A stretch of DNA of 64,000 nt from Rhodobacteraceae bacterium Araon29 (GCA_039640505.1 CP046865.1:620001-684000), one strand, 5' to 3'; positions 7,595-16,304 are shown, counted from the first letter of the stretch. Notes: a model not told the origin generated them from the sequence alone. Made by a program: numbers and translations.

Positions 7595-8902
7595 CTAATT
7601 CCTCGCAGTCAGAACTTCTGGAAGCCAGAGTGCGATCTCGGGAAATAAAATCAACAAAATGACAGCGATAAACATTAGTACGAACATAGGCGCTGCGGCG
7701 CGCGAAATGAAGCCGATATTGCGACCTGTCACGCCTTGCACCAAGAACAAATTAAATCCAATAGGTGGGGTAATTAGGGCCATTTCGCCGACAAGAACCA
7801 CAAAAACACCGAACCAGATCAGATCAATTCCCGCCATACGGACCAGTGGTTCCACAACAGCCAGCGTGAGCACGATCATCGAGATCCCGTCCAAAAAGCA
7901 TCCTAAAATCATATACATAACCATCAGGGTCAGCAGTAAAGCCGTTGATGATAATTCCATTGCACCGATCCATTCAGCAAGCGCACGTGGAAGTCCTGTG
8001 AAGCCCATAGCAAGTGTGAGAAAAGCAGATCCAGCAAGCAACAAGATAATCATTGACGTCGTTTTCACCGTCCCCATCAAGGTCTCCACCAATACCTGAA
8101 TACTCAGTGATTTTTGCAATGCAGCTAAAGTAATGGCACCAGCCACGCCAAGAACTGCAGCCTCAGTTGGTGCAGCAATACCTGTGTAGATTGACCCGAT
8201 GACACTAAATATCAAAGCCCCTATTGGAAATAATTCAGTAAGCCCTTTTAACTTTTTAGAAGCGCTTGCGCGATCTTCGCGTATATTGCGACCTTGTTCA
8301 GTAAGAAGGCCCCACCCGACGTTGTAAAGGATGAATAGTCCAGCCAGCATCAGGCCGGGTATAAGGCCCGCCATGAATAAACGGGCAATAGATTCCTCAA
8401 CCATAATTCCATAAATGATCAAGGTAATTGAGGGTGGGATTAATAATCCTAAAGTCCCTGCACCAGCTAATGTTCCAGCAACCATACTGTCTGGATATCC
8501 GCGCCGTTTGAGTTCCGGGATGGTGATCTTGCCAACGGTCAACAACGTGGCTGCCGAAGATCCCGAAATCGCGGAAAACGCCGTGCAACCAACAACATTC
8601 ACATGCAATAGTCCTCCTGGCATGCGCTGAAGCAAGGGGGATAAACCGTTGAACAGGTTTTCTGACAACCGTGTGCGGCACAGAATTTCCCCCATCCAGA
8701 TAAATAGCGGCAATGACGCTAATCCCCAAAGCGAGATATGAGTCCACACAGTTGTGGCCATAGCCGGGCCGACGGGGCGCAAGGTGAAGAACTCCATCGC
8801 AAAAAAGCCTGCAATCAGCAACGCCGCACCGATCCAGACACCAAATCCGAGGCAGATGATTAGGATGACAGTTAAAAGAATGGCTATTGTTGCTGGGTCC
8901 AT
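7595..8902 (-). CDS. dctM: TRAP transporter large permease subunit (DctM)
   Basis: Twelve-helix-type large membrane subunit of a tripartite ATP-independent periplasmic transporter, 436 residues. Recognisable family blocks are FIWMGEIL, CTAFSAISGSSAATLLTVGKITIPELKRRGY and GLLIPPSITLIIYG. It forms the sodium- or proton-driven channel together with DctQ and receives substrate from DctP. GAGGAG precedes the ATG at 8902 by a normal distance, so I prefer this to the ATG at 8920, which would overlap dctQ. One base separates it from the dctQ stop. Confidence 0.93.
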   Translation of the reverse strand: MDPATIAILLTVILIICLGFGVWIGAALLIAGFFAMEFFTLRPVGPAMATTVWTHISLWGLASLPLFIWMGEILCRTRLSENLFNGLSPLLQRMPGGLLHVNVVGCTAFSAISGSSAATLLTVGKITIPELKRRGYPDSMVAGTLAGAGTLGLLIPPSITLIIYGIMVEESIARLFMAGLIPGLMLAGLFILYNVGWGLLTEQGRNIREDRASASKKLKGLTELFPIGALIFSVIGSIYTGIAAPTEAAVLGVAGAITLAALQKSLSIQVLVETLMGTVKTTSMIILLLAGSAFLTLAMGFTGLPRALAEWIGAMELSSTALLLTLMVMYMILGCFLDGISMIVLTLAVVEPLVRMAGIDLIWFGVFVVLVGEMALITPPIGFNLFLVQGVTGRNIGFISRAAAPMFVLMFIAVILLILFPEIALWLPEVLTARN

Positions 8903-8903
8903 T

Positions 8904-9443
8904 TTAAGACGGCTCCTCATCCAAAAGGCTATCTTGAAGCGTCCATGGCGTTTGACCGGTAATACAAAACCGGATTAGATTATGGATCAGTGCGACGCCA
9001 AAGATCACAAAACCTAAAGCTGCAGGGAATTGGGGTAACCACAGTGCTAGTCCATCAGATTTTGAGGATATGTCACCAAAGTTCCAAGAGATTTTCACCA
9101 TCTGCACCATGAACCAAGCAAGGTAAAGGATTGCCAAAGTTGTTAGAACAAGGGCAATCAGCTCTGCACCACTTCGCAACCCTCCGGTCATGCGACCAAT
9201 GATCAAGTCTACACGGATATGATCGCCAGCCTGAAACGTATAGGCCAGACCAAAGCTGCCTGCAGCGGCCATGGCGTATCCAGCGCTTTCGGTCAGGCCG
9301 CCGATATAGACCCCAAAAAGACGCGAGATGATTTTGGTTGCAACAAAGATTGCGATCAACACAATACAAAACGCTGCGATCGCGCCGCAGGCAGCATAAA
9401 GCCGACCCAAAGCGCGATCTAGTGAAATGACGAAATTTTTCAC
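8904..9443 (-). CDS. dctQ: TRAP transporter small permease subunit (DctQ)
   Basis: Small four-helix membrane subunit of the TRAP transporter, about 180 residues. Hydrophobic segments follow the start (AACGAIAAFCIVLIAIFVATKII), and QAGDHIRVDLIIGRM is the conserved DctQ cytoplasmic loop region. I choose the GTG at 9443 (VKNFVISLDRAL) because it follows the dctP stop by 7 bases with an AAGACGG stretch before it. The longer frame starts with another GTG at 9494 and would overlap dctP by 44 bases. It lies between dctP and dctM in the usual order. Confidence 0.87.
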   Translation of the reverse strand: MKNFVISLDRALGRLYAACGAIAAFCIVLIAIFVATKIISRLFGVYIGGLTESAGYAMAAAGSFGLAYTFQAGDHIRVDLIIGRMTGGLRSGAELIALVLTTLAILYLAWFMVQMVKISWNFGDISSKSDGLALWLPQFPAALGFVIFGVALIHNLIRFCITGQTPWTLQDSLLDEEPS

Positions 9444-9450
9444 TGCCGTC

Positions 9451-10449
9451 TTACCCAGCCTTATAGGCGTCGATGATTGCTGCCCCAGCGTCACCAGCAG
9501 CCTCGATCCATTCGGCGGTCATCTTTGCACCGATTTCATTCAAGCCTGCTTGTAAATCAGCGGACGGATCGGCAATGGTCATGCCATTCTCTGTCATCGT
9601 CGCTTTGTAGCCGTCGTTCTGCACTTCCATTTCATCCCAAACACTTGCTTCAGCAGCAGCAGCCGCTTCGGTCACAGTGGCTTGCGTGGCACTATCAAGC
9701 GCGTCCCATGCATCTGCGTTCACTATGACACCGGATTTAGGCAACCACGCATTTACCTCGTAGTAGAAATCAGCGTAATCCCAGATTTTCTGCCATGTTC
9801 CGATTGCGCCTGAGGCGATCATGGACTCAGCAACGCCCGTCGAAAACGCCTGTGCGATTTCACTGGCTTCTGTCTGCGTCGGCACGGCACCCATCAATTC
9901 AGCCAAGCGAGTGGTTGAGGCGTCATAAGCGCGGAATTTGACACCGTTCATGTCATCCACAGTTTTGACTTCCTTTTTAGAAAATAGCCCTTGGGGCGGC
10001 CAAACAGGTGCAAACAAAAGCTTCAGCCCTATCTCCTCCAATGCAGCACCAATCGCATCTTTAGACACATCATAGAGTTTACGTGATTGAGCTCGTGTGG
10101 TTGCGAGGAACGGAACAGTATCCAAACCCAAGAGTGGTACTTGTTTGGAATGAGCGCCAAGGAAACGACCGCCGATGGGGACTTGTCCTTCACGCACAGC
10201 GCGCAAGATGTCGCCGCCGCTATAGAGCGAGCCGCCAGGGTGCAATGTAATCGCCAAATCGCCATTGGTGCGTGTGCTGACGTCTTTACCGAATGCGGCA
10301 TAAGCCTTTGAGATGAAATTGCCTGCACCGTAAGCGCTTGGCATATCCCACGTTGTTGCCGCCAGTGACATATTTGGAATAAGTGTCATTGCACTGCCTG
10401 CAACACCTGTTGCAAGCATTTGACGGCGATTCAATTTGATATCTGTCAT
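9451..10449 (-). CDS. dctP: TRAP transporter solute-binding protein (DctP) with a Tat-like signal
   Basis: Periplasmic substrate-binding subunit of the TRAP system, 332 residues. The N-terminus carries NRRQMLATGVAGSAM, a twin-arginine-like signal, with cleavage probably after NMSLA near residue 30. The mature part has the DctP fold blocks GGSLYSGGDILRAVREGQ and FRAYDASTTRLAELMGAVP; the arginine at VKFRAYD is the residue that binds a substrate carboxylate in this family. The ligand is therefore likely an organic acid or zwitterion. It lies 53 bases after the M24 hydrolase gene, in the same orientation. Confidence 0.92.
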   Translation of the reverse strand: MTDIKLNRRQMLATGVAGSAMTLIPNMSLAATTWDMPSAYGAGNFISKAYAAFGKDVSTRTNGDLAITLHPGGSLYSGGDILRAVREGQVPIGGRFLGAHSKQVPLLGLDTVPFLATTRAQSRKLYDVSKDAIGAALEEIGLKLLFAPVWPPQGLFSKKEVKTVDDMNGVKFRAYDASTTRLAELMGAVPTQTEASEIAQAFSTGVAESMIASGAIGTWQKIWDYADFYYEVNAWLPKSGVIVNADAWDALDSATQATVTEAAAAAEASVWDEMEVQNDGYKATMTENGMTIADPSADLQAGLNEIGAKMTAEWIEAAGDAGAAIIDAYKAG

Positions 10450-10502
10450 GTTAGTCTCCTTGTTTTCTTAGCTTTCTTGATAAGTGCCTTATAAGCTCAA
10501 CG

Positions 10503-11690
10503 TCATGCGTCGATTTCCATAAGGTCACGCGGGTAATTTGTTAGTACTTCGCAACCGTCCTTTGTCACACGAACACTGTCACTAATCGCCATCCCAAACC
10601 CCTTCCTAAACATCGTTGGGATTACATGGAAGGTCATATTCTCTTCAATTATCAGAGAGTCATCCGGGCGAATGGCGTAGATATGCCCTTCCGCCCAGTT
10701 TGGGGGAAAAGCTATACCAATACCGTAAGCTAGGCGGCTTTTGAAGAATTTGTCCAAACCCAGTTTTTTGATGCCTTCTCTGCATCGACGGTCGATTTCA
10801 CTGGCAGTCTCACCGGGCTTGATCACCTCGATTGCGGTTTCCAAAATACCTATCAGTGCATCAGCCGTGGCTTTGTGTTCATCGCTGGCTTTTCCTACCA
10901 CTGCAGATCGTGCCATCATGACGTGATACCGATCAACACAAGCGCCACCTTCCAGCAGAACGACATCACCACACTCTATGGTCTTACGTTTCCATAAAGC
11001 GAAACACAATTCGCTACGTGGGCCAGTAACAACCATAGGAGGATGACCAATATATTCACTGCCTGCGGCAATAGAGCCATGATAAAGTGCAGCTGCCAAA
11101 TCATTGTCAGTTCGGCCTGGAGCAATGGTCTTGAGGGCATTATCCATTCCCGATTCAAGAGCCCTGGCGGCACGTCGCATTTTATCTATTTGTGCTGGAG
11201 TTTTAATAATACGTTGCGATTGAATAACACCGTCCCAGTCTTCGAACTGGATCTCAGCATCGACCAACCTGCGATAATCGCTTACATTTAAATGTCTCGA
11301 CAAGGTATCAAGACCGATTTTTCCTGGGGAAAGACTCTTAAGAAATCGTATCAGTTCTTCGCAATGATCTTCAGTGTCTTTTACTTCCACTACATTGGCT
11401 ATTGTTGGCAGAGCCATCGCCATATCTCGATTCACGACACGGGTAATGACCGTCGGCAAACCTTCTCTCGAGATATACATTCCTTGAAAGGTGAAATAAC
11501 CAATTGTCTGAAATCCGGTCAGCCAATACATATTCTCAGGATCAAAAATTAAAGCACCCTGCAGGCCGCGACGTACAAGGTCGGATTGAACAAAACGGAT
11601 GTGATTTAAAAAATCTTTGGCTGGAAACCCTAATTCATCAGGCCAAAAAACGCGACCTGTTTCCGTTGAAGTGTCCGCCAGTTGCAGCAT
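10503..11690 (-). CDS. M24-fold hydrolase of the creatinase / ectoine hydrolase type
   Basis: Protein of 395 residues with the two-domain creatinase layout: an N-terminal domain (NMYWLTGFQTIGYFTFQGMY near residue 55) and a C-terminal pita-bread domain. Where M24 peptidases carry the first metal aspartates, this protein has LLEGGACVDRYHVMMARS, so Asp is replaced by Glu and Met. That argues for a metal-independent enzyme like creatinase or the ectoine hydrolase DoeA, with which it also shares GIGIAFPPNW and MTFHVIP. It probably opens or cleaves a C-N bond of the compound imported by the adjacent TRAP transporter. It heads the minus-strand operon and is divergent from a LysR gene. Ectoine itself is not assured because doeB and other doe genes are absent. 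Confidence 0.8.
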   Translation of the reverse strand: MLQLADTSTETGRVFWPDELGFPAKDFLNHIRFVQSDLVRRGLQGALIFDPENMYWLTGFQTIGYFTFQGMYISREGLPTVITRVVNRDMAMALPTIANVVEVKDTEDHCEELIRFLKSLSPGKIGLDTLSRHLNVSDYRRLVDAEIQFEDWDGVIQSQRIIKTPAQIDKMRRAARALESGMDNALKTIAPGRTDNDLAAALYHGSIAAGSEYIGHPPMVVTGPRSELCFALWKRKTIECGDVVLLEGGACVDRYHVMMARSAVVGKASDEHKATADALIGILETAIEVIKPGETASEIDRRCREGIKKLGLDKFFKSRLAYGIGIAFPPNWAEGHIYAIRPDDSLIIEENMTFHVIPTMFRKGFGMAISDSVRVTKDGCEVLTNYPRDLMEIDA

Positions 11691-11733
11691 GTGTTATCCT
11701 ATCCATCCTTAGTTTCTCTTGATCATGCATTGA

Positions 11734-11745
11734 GTTACATATAAC
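11734..11745. promoter_or_regulatory. Candidate LysR operator in the M24/LysR divergent region
   Basis: GTTACATATAAC has GTTA/TAAC inverted arms around a 4-base centre and lies roughly midway in the 94-base gap between the divergent M24 hydrolase and LysR genes. It is a reasonable operator candidate by position and symmetry, without further support. Confidence 0.25.
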
Positions 11746-11784
11746 ATAAAAGTGAAATTTTTTGGGGTAGAGGAAAGAAAAGTT

Positions 11785-12696
11785 ATGAATATCAGGCAGG
11801 TTGAGATCTTCCAGAAAGTGATGTCTTCTGGTTCAGTGACTAAGGCCGCAGATTTGCTGTGTATAAGCCAACCTGCTGTAAGCAAACATTTAAAGCTCAT
11901 GGAGTATAATGTCGGCTTTGCTCTTTTTGAGCGAAAAGGCAACCAGTTGGAACCAACGTCTGAGGCATTGGCGCTATTTGAGCAAGTCGATCAAGTTTAC
12001 ACTGGTATGGATGCGTTGTCCCGCTTTGCGGACGATTTACGGGACAATCAATTGGGTGAGTTAACCGTCGCTGCGATGCCCTTGCTCGCCCACCAATGGC
12101 TTCCTTCGATTATCGGAAAATTTGCAAAAGAACATCCAAATGTTTCCTTGTCAGTGCCTATTAGGAGTACGGAATGGATTACCCGGGCAGTTGCTACGGG
12201 ACGTGCGGATATTGGCCTTGGTTTGGTGCGCAACAACGATACAAGTGTTATTTCTGCACCACTAATGAAGTTGCCTCTCGTGGCAGTGCATGAGCAAGGT
12301 CACAAACTTTCAAGTAATGCAACTTTGAAACTCTCTGATCTTGTCGGACACGATCTGATCACATTGAGCAATTTTGATCGTTGGCCTCTGGAGCTAAACA
12401 ACATTTTGGCTAGCGACAATGTACGACCAAAGCGTCGTCTTGAAGTTTTTACAGCGCACATTGCCTGTGAACTTGCACTACACGGTGCCGGGGTGGCGAT
12501 CGTTGACCTACTAACGGCCATGGATTTTCAGGAAAAAGGGCTTAACATTAAGGGGTTTGATACCGACATTTCGCTTCAGATCATGCTTCTGCGCCCTAAA
12601 CATCGCCGAGAAACACGAGTGGCATCCAGCCTCAGAGATAAAATCATACAAGCGGCGCACGCGACCGAAGCGCAAATTCTAAACTACCTAGCATAA
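11785..12696 (+). CDS. LysR-family transcriptional regulator
   Basis: Regulator of 303 residues. The N-terminal helix-turn-helix reads NIRQVEIFQKVMSSGSVTKAADLLCISQPAVSKHLK, the classical LysR pattern, followed by an effector-binding domain with AAMPLLAHQWLP. It is divergent from the M24 hydrolase-TRAP operon and upstream of the gamma-glutamyltransferase-like gene, so it probably controls both in response to the imported solute (inferred). GAGGAAAG precedes the ATG at 11785, which I prefer over the ATG at 11752. Confidence 0.88.
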   Translation: MNIRQVEIFQKVMSSGSVTKAADLLCISQPAVSKHLKLMEYNVGFALFERKGNQLEPTSEALALFEQVDQVYTGMDALSRFADDLRDNQLGELTVAAMPLLAHQWLPSIIGKFAKEHPNVSLSVPIRSTEWITRAVATGRADIGLGLVRNNDTSVISAPLMKLPLVAVHEQGHKLSSNATLKLSDLVGHDLITLSNFDRWPLELNNILASDNVRPKRRLEVFTAHIACELALHGAGVAIVDLLTAMDFQEKGLNIKGFDTDISLQIMLLRPKHRRETRVASSLRDKIIQAAHATEAQILNYLA

Positions 12697-12805
12697 CAGT
12701 TCTGTCGGAAAGCCACCCATAACCTTATCTAAGTGTGCAGTTCGCTTTTGATATTTGCATCACAATAACGACAGGCTGTGTAATGGTAAATATTATTGAA
12801 TCAAA

Positions 12806-14644
12806 ATGATCGGAATAGTTTTGAGCTCGAATTTCACAACAAGACCAGACCTTACTGGTCATTTTGGAATGGCCGCATCAACCCATTGGTTGGCAAGTCA
12901 AACCGCCATGCGAATGTTGGAGATTGGCGGAAACGCTTTTGATGCCGCTGCTGCCGGCGGGTTTGTGTTGCAGGTCGCAGAACCACATTTAAATGGCCCA
13001 CTTGGTGAAGTTCCGATTATTTTTCATAACGCAAAATCAAATAAAACCCGCGTGATCTGTGGTCAGGGCACTGTTCCTGCGACAGCAACGGCTGCGCGAT
13101 TCGAGGAGTTGGGCTTAGATCAAATTCCTGGCACTGGCCTTCTTGCTGCGGCAATTCCGGGCGCATTTGATGCCTGGATGTTGATGTTGCAAGACTATGG
13201 TAGCTTATCGCTATCCAATGTCTTAGAGCCCGCGATTTCATATGCCCGCGATGGTGTACCCATTGTGCCTAAACTGATGAAATCTATCACGCAGCTGCAA
13301 GGCTGGTTCAATCGGGCCTGGCCGGAAAACGCAGCTATCTACCTTCAGGATGGGGCGCTGCCAGAGGAAGGTTCGCTTTTACGCAACCCTGCACTTGCAG
13401 ATATGTATCAACGCACGTTGGACGAGGCCGAAGCAACCAGTACAGATCGTGAAAAGCAAATTGCTGCAGCACGCCAGATTTGGAAGACTGGGTTTGTAGC
13501 CGAGACGATTGCCACATTCAGCTGTACAACCAAGCATCTCGACATCACTGGGCAGGAAAACGGAGGCCTGATTACAGGCGATGATCTCGCAAGATGGAGT
13601 GCCACCTACGAAAATCCAACCTCAATCGTGTTCTGCGGCAAGACTATTTGTAAGACCGCACCTTGGGGTCAGGGCCCGGTTTTATTGCAAGGGCTTGCTC
13701 TGGCACAAGCTAAAGGCCTATCGGACATAGAGCCTGAATCGGCCCAGTTTTATCACACACTGATCGAAGTCATGAAGTTGACCTATGCCGACCGGGAAAC
13801 CTTCTACGGCGATCCGAATTTTTCTGAGGTGCCTTTGTCGACGTTGCTCAGTGAGAGCTATGCTGAAGAGCGCGCGAAACTCATTTCTGACGCAGCAGAT
13901 CTGACTTGGCGTCCAGGAAGCATCGGGAGGTTTGGGTATCAAGTCGACTATGATGCCGCTTCGAATATGGAGATTGATGAGGCGGCCCTCGTCGCGGCGG
14001 GTATTGGTGAACCAACGTCAAAAAGCCAGGCGTCCGAAGCCGTCGCCGCAATTGTAAATGGTGACACCTGTCATATAAATGTAGTGGACAAATGGGGGAA
14101 TATGGTCAGCGCTACACCGTCTGGTGGATGGATGGAATCATCACCCATCATTCCCGAACTTGGCATTTGCCTTGGGACCCGGTTGCAAATGATGCGACTT
14201 GACCCCGATGCCCCCGATTTTCTGGTTCCAAGTAAGCGACCCAGAACAACTCTGACACCGACGCTTGTTCTGAATGAAGACGGATCACCCTATCTTGCCT
14301 GCGGGACGCCCGGCGGGGACAAGCAAGATCAATGGCAGTTGGCCTTTCTGATCCGCCACCTGATGTATGGGCAGAGCATGCAGCAAGCGATTGACGCGCC
14401 GGGCTTTGGATCAAGCCACTGGCCAAACTCGTTTTATCCACGTCAGGCTGAGCCCGGGAAAATGTCTATTGAAAGCCGCGTAGGGAAGGAAATTATTGCA
14501 GATTTGCGTGCGCGTGGTCATATTGTGACTGTTTGCGATCCCTGGTCGGAAGGCTGGATTTGCGCATCGTCAATTACGCTAAATGGACAACTCAGCGCCG
14601 CAGCCAGCCCGCGCGGTGTCCAAGCATATGCTGTCGGAAGGTAA
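12806..14644 (+). CDS. Gamma-glutamyltransferase-family hydrolase, cytoplasmic form
   Basis: Ntn-hydrolase of the gamma-glutamyltransferase family, 612 residues. The self-cleavage nucleophile is T421 in NGDTCHINVVDKWGNMVS, and the glycine motif PSGGW and the CGTPGGDKQDQW block of the small subunit are intact, so it should mature into two subunits. No signal peptide is visible; the frame begins MIGIVLSSNF and enters the conserved GMAASTHWLASQTAMRMLEIGGNAFDAA block directly. A cytoplasmic location fits hydrolysis of an imported amide or gamma-glutamyl compound. It follows the LysR gene by 109 bases on the same strand. The start lacks a strong ribosome binding site and is uncertain. Confidence 0.87.
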   Translation: MIGIVLSSNFTTRPDLTGHFGMAASTHWLASQTAMRMLEIGGNAFDAAAAGGFVLQVAEPHLNGPLGEVPIIFHNAKSNKTRVICGQGTVPATATAARFEELGLDQIPGTGLLAAAIPGAFDAWMLMLQDYGSLSLSNVLEPAISYARDGVPIVPKLMKSITQLQGWFNRAWPENAAIYLQDGALPEEGSLLRNPALADMYQRTLDEAEATSTDREKQIAAARQIWKTGFVAETIATFSCTTKHLDITGQENGGLITGDDLARWSATYENPTSIVFCGKTICKTAPWGQGPVLLQGLALAQAKGLSDIEPESAQFYHTLIEVMKLTYADRETFYGDPNFSEVPLSTLLSESYAEERAKLISDAADLTWRPGSIGRFGYQVDYDAASNMEIDEAALVAAGIGEPTSKSQASEAVAAIVNGDTCHINVVDKWGNMVSATPSGGWMESSPIIPELGICLGTRLQMMRLDPDAPDFLVPSKRPRTTLTPTLVLNEDGSPYLACGTPGGDKQDQWQLAFLIRHLMYGQSMQQAIDAPGFGSSHWPNSFYPRQAEPGKMSIESRVGKEIIADLRARGHIVTVCDPWSEGWICASSITLNGQLSAAASPRGVQAYAVGR

Positions 14645-15346
14645 CAACTCAAATTCTGAAAATATCAGTCGCAGCGCTGCAAAGGCCAAAATTGGCGAAA
14701 TTTTCCGCGACATCACGCTAAAATATCCGAAAGTGGACTTTGGGACGATTTACTATTTCGGAAGCACTGTCCGCGCTTCGAAAATTTGTTGCTTTGCAAA
14801 TTCTGCGCAGACAACGAATGGCCGATTTCCCCACTGCTTGCGACGCTGAAAACTGAGCACCTGCGGTAATTTTCGTGCTGCGAGCGCTCGCAGCGGGATA
14901 TTGGCACTTCTGCTGTGGGCTCCAAGCCACCATTGGCTGCGCTCTTCATCAATGACTGCAATTGGTGCAAGTGGACTTCGCGGCGGTTGATCTTGTCGAT
15001 TGAGAAGTCATGCTTTCGGGGCGAAATGAGGCTTCCCTTTTCTTTGGTTTTCTTTCCCTGTTCCGGAATTAATTTTCCCTGTTCTTTAATTAACAGGGAA
15101 ATGGCCTGTAAGACGTTGTTATTGTGGTACGATTCAGAACCAAATCAGCAGAAAACGGCCAATATCGACCCAAAGCGCACGTTTTTCCCTGTAAATTCCC
15201 TGTTAACAGGGAAAATGCTGTGAGACAGGCTAGCTCGAGACTGTCTGCTCTGCCAAAATCTTAACGTGGTATCAGTAGCTTAGAAAAACCCTTGTTAGGG
15301 CGGCTACGGTTTTTGAAAAGTGTATTCTTTGTTGGCTGCTCTCATA
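14645..15346. other. 702-base intergenic region without a supported gene
   Basis: No frame here looks coding; an open frame at 14583-14849 only continues out of frame from the hydrolase gene. The stretch 14800-15000 contains GC-rich inverted words such as GCGAGCGCTCGC near 14881 and looks like a dispersed intergenic repeat or decayed element. The stretch 15053-15213 holds the TTCCCTGTT repeat cluster listed separately. Confidence 0.6.
15053..15213. repeat. Cluster of six TTCCCTGTT repeats, partly palindromic
   Basis: TTCCCTGTT occurs at 15054-15062, 15075-15083 and 15196-15204, and as TTCCCTGTA at 15184-15192. Its inverse AACAGGGAA occurs at 15092-15100 and 15205-15213. Two pairs form inverted repeats: 15074-15101 with 10-base arms and an 8-base loop, and TTCCCTGTTAACAGGGAA at 15196-15213, an uninterrupted 18-base palindrome. 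No gene overlaps. It could be a binding-site array, the end of a decayed mobile element or a dispersed Rhodobacterales repeat. Confidence 0.8.
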
Positions 15347-15670
15347 TTAGGCGGCTTCGTCTATCGGCACTCTGTTTACTATTTGCCTCCAAGCTTTACC
15401 TTTCTTGATGAGAATAACCACGGTAACCATTTCGTTTTTCTCTTTCCATCGATTTTCGAAAACATATTCATTTTCGTGAATCAACTGACCATTTTGGGTA
15501 TTTTTCAAAAAGTTTGTTGTTAGGGCTAACTTATCCAAATTTTCCACATGATCATCTAGTGTTAGAAGTTCGGTTTCTCGAATAAACATAAAGTCCTCAT
15601 GATGGATATCTCTAAAGACTTCTTTGTCCCAATTGGCAAATACTGCTTTGTATTTTTGACTAAGGCTCAT
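15347..15670 (-). CDS. Small NTF2/SnoaL-like protein
   Basis: Hypothetical protein of 107 residues, predicted cytoplasmic. The start MSLSQKYKAVFANWDKEVFRDIHHEDFMFI, followed by a beta-rich half (FENRWKEKNEMVTVVILIKKGKAWRQIVNR), has the helix-then-sheet pattern of the SnoaL-like / nuclear transport factor 2 cone fold, where small ligands or dimer partners bind. No catalytic residues can be assigned. It has an AGGAG site just before the ATG. It stands alone, facing the repeat-rich gap, and resembles in type two other small proteins of the window (16305-16688 and 27597-27956). Confidence 0.65.
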   Translation of the reverse strand: MSLSQKYKAVFANWDKEVFRDIHHEDFMFIRETELLTLDDHVENLDKLALTTNFLKNTQNGQLIHENEYVFENRWKEKNEMVTVVILIKKGKAWRQIVNRVPIDEAA

Positions 15671-15819
15671 TTTATTCTCCTAAAATGCACGGATTTCTAA
15701 ATCGTAACTTACCTGCTTTCTCAGTTCAACGAAGGCTCAGCCCATTTCCACCCTTAAAAAACTTTATTTGCGCAATAAACTTCATGCGTTATTCTGGGTG
15801 AAATCAGTGGAGATTTGCT

Positions 15820-16137
15820 ATGAAGAAACATTTCATGTGTACACATACTTGGGCCAGCGAAGAGGCCAGAGTTGCCTTTTTCGAGCAGAGTGCCGGAATG
15901 ACTGACCGGCAACTGTTTGATGGAATGCAAACCGATCGTGCCGAGCTTTTGGCCAATTGGATGGGCAAAGAAGATTTCTTTTACTGTCATTGGTTTGCCG
16001 AAAGTGACGATGCAATTTTTGAAGCGCTTGATCAGCTGGGGCTTAATGAGGTTATGGTAAGTATGCCGAATGAGATGCAGCGTTACGTGAGGCATGACAA
16101 TATAAAAGACGAAGTTCTCGGAAACCCTTATGAGTGA
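15820..16137 (+). CDS. Small conserved protein with KHFMC-HT and CHW-AES motifs (copy 1)
   Basis: Hypothetical protein of 105 residues without signal peptide. It begins MKKHFMCTHTWASEEAR and has FFYCHWFAESDDAIFEAL in the middle. A second copy of the same family lies at 23065-23424, and the two share KHFMCxHTxxSExAR, FFxCHWxAES and a closing EMQR/ETQQ helix. The conserved Cys and His residues in both motifs could bind a metal, and the size and pattern suggest a ferredoxin-like alpha/beta barrel, but I do not recognise a named family. An upstream ATG is not available and the start is well defined. Confidence 0.72.
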   Translation: MKKHFMCTHTWASEEARVAFFEQSAGMTDRQLFDGMQTDRAELLANWMGKEDFFYCHWFAESDDAIFEALDQLGLNEVMVSMPNEMQRYVRHDNIKDEVLGNPYE

Positions 16138-16304
16138 ATGCGTATAAAGTTCTGCGCGTCTTCGATATAGCCTTTCAAAAAATAGAGGCTTTTAAAGCAT
16201 CTACCGCTGATCTGCACAGCGGCATAAATTGGCTTAAAACCCCAAGCATTGCCTAACGCATCCAACTGGTTATGCTTGATCATATCAGTTTAGGAGGTGT
16301 TGCA

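Noticed and set aside
10503-14644. Ectoine uptake and degradation cluster
   Set aside because: The M24 protein and TRAP-Usp order resemble doeA and teaABCD, but doeB, doeC, doeD and the usual regulators are absent, and a GGT-like gene is present instead.
14583-14849. 88-residue open frame after the gamma-glutamyltransferase gene
   Set aside because: It begins out of frame inside the preceding gene and shows no protein-like pattern.
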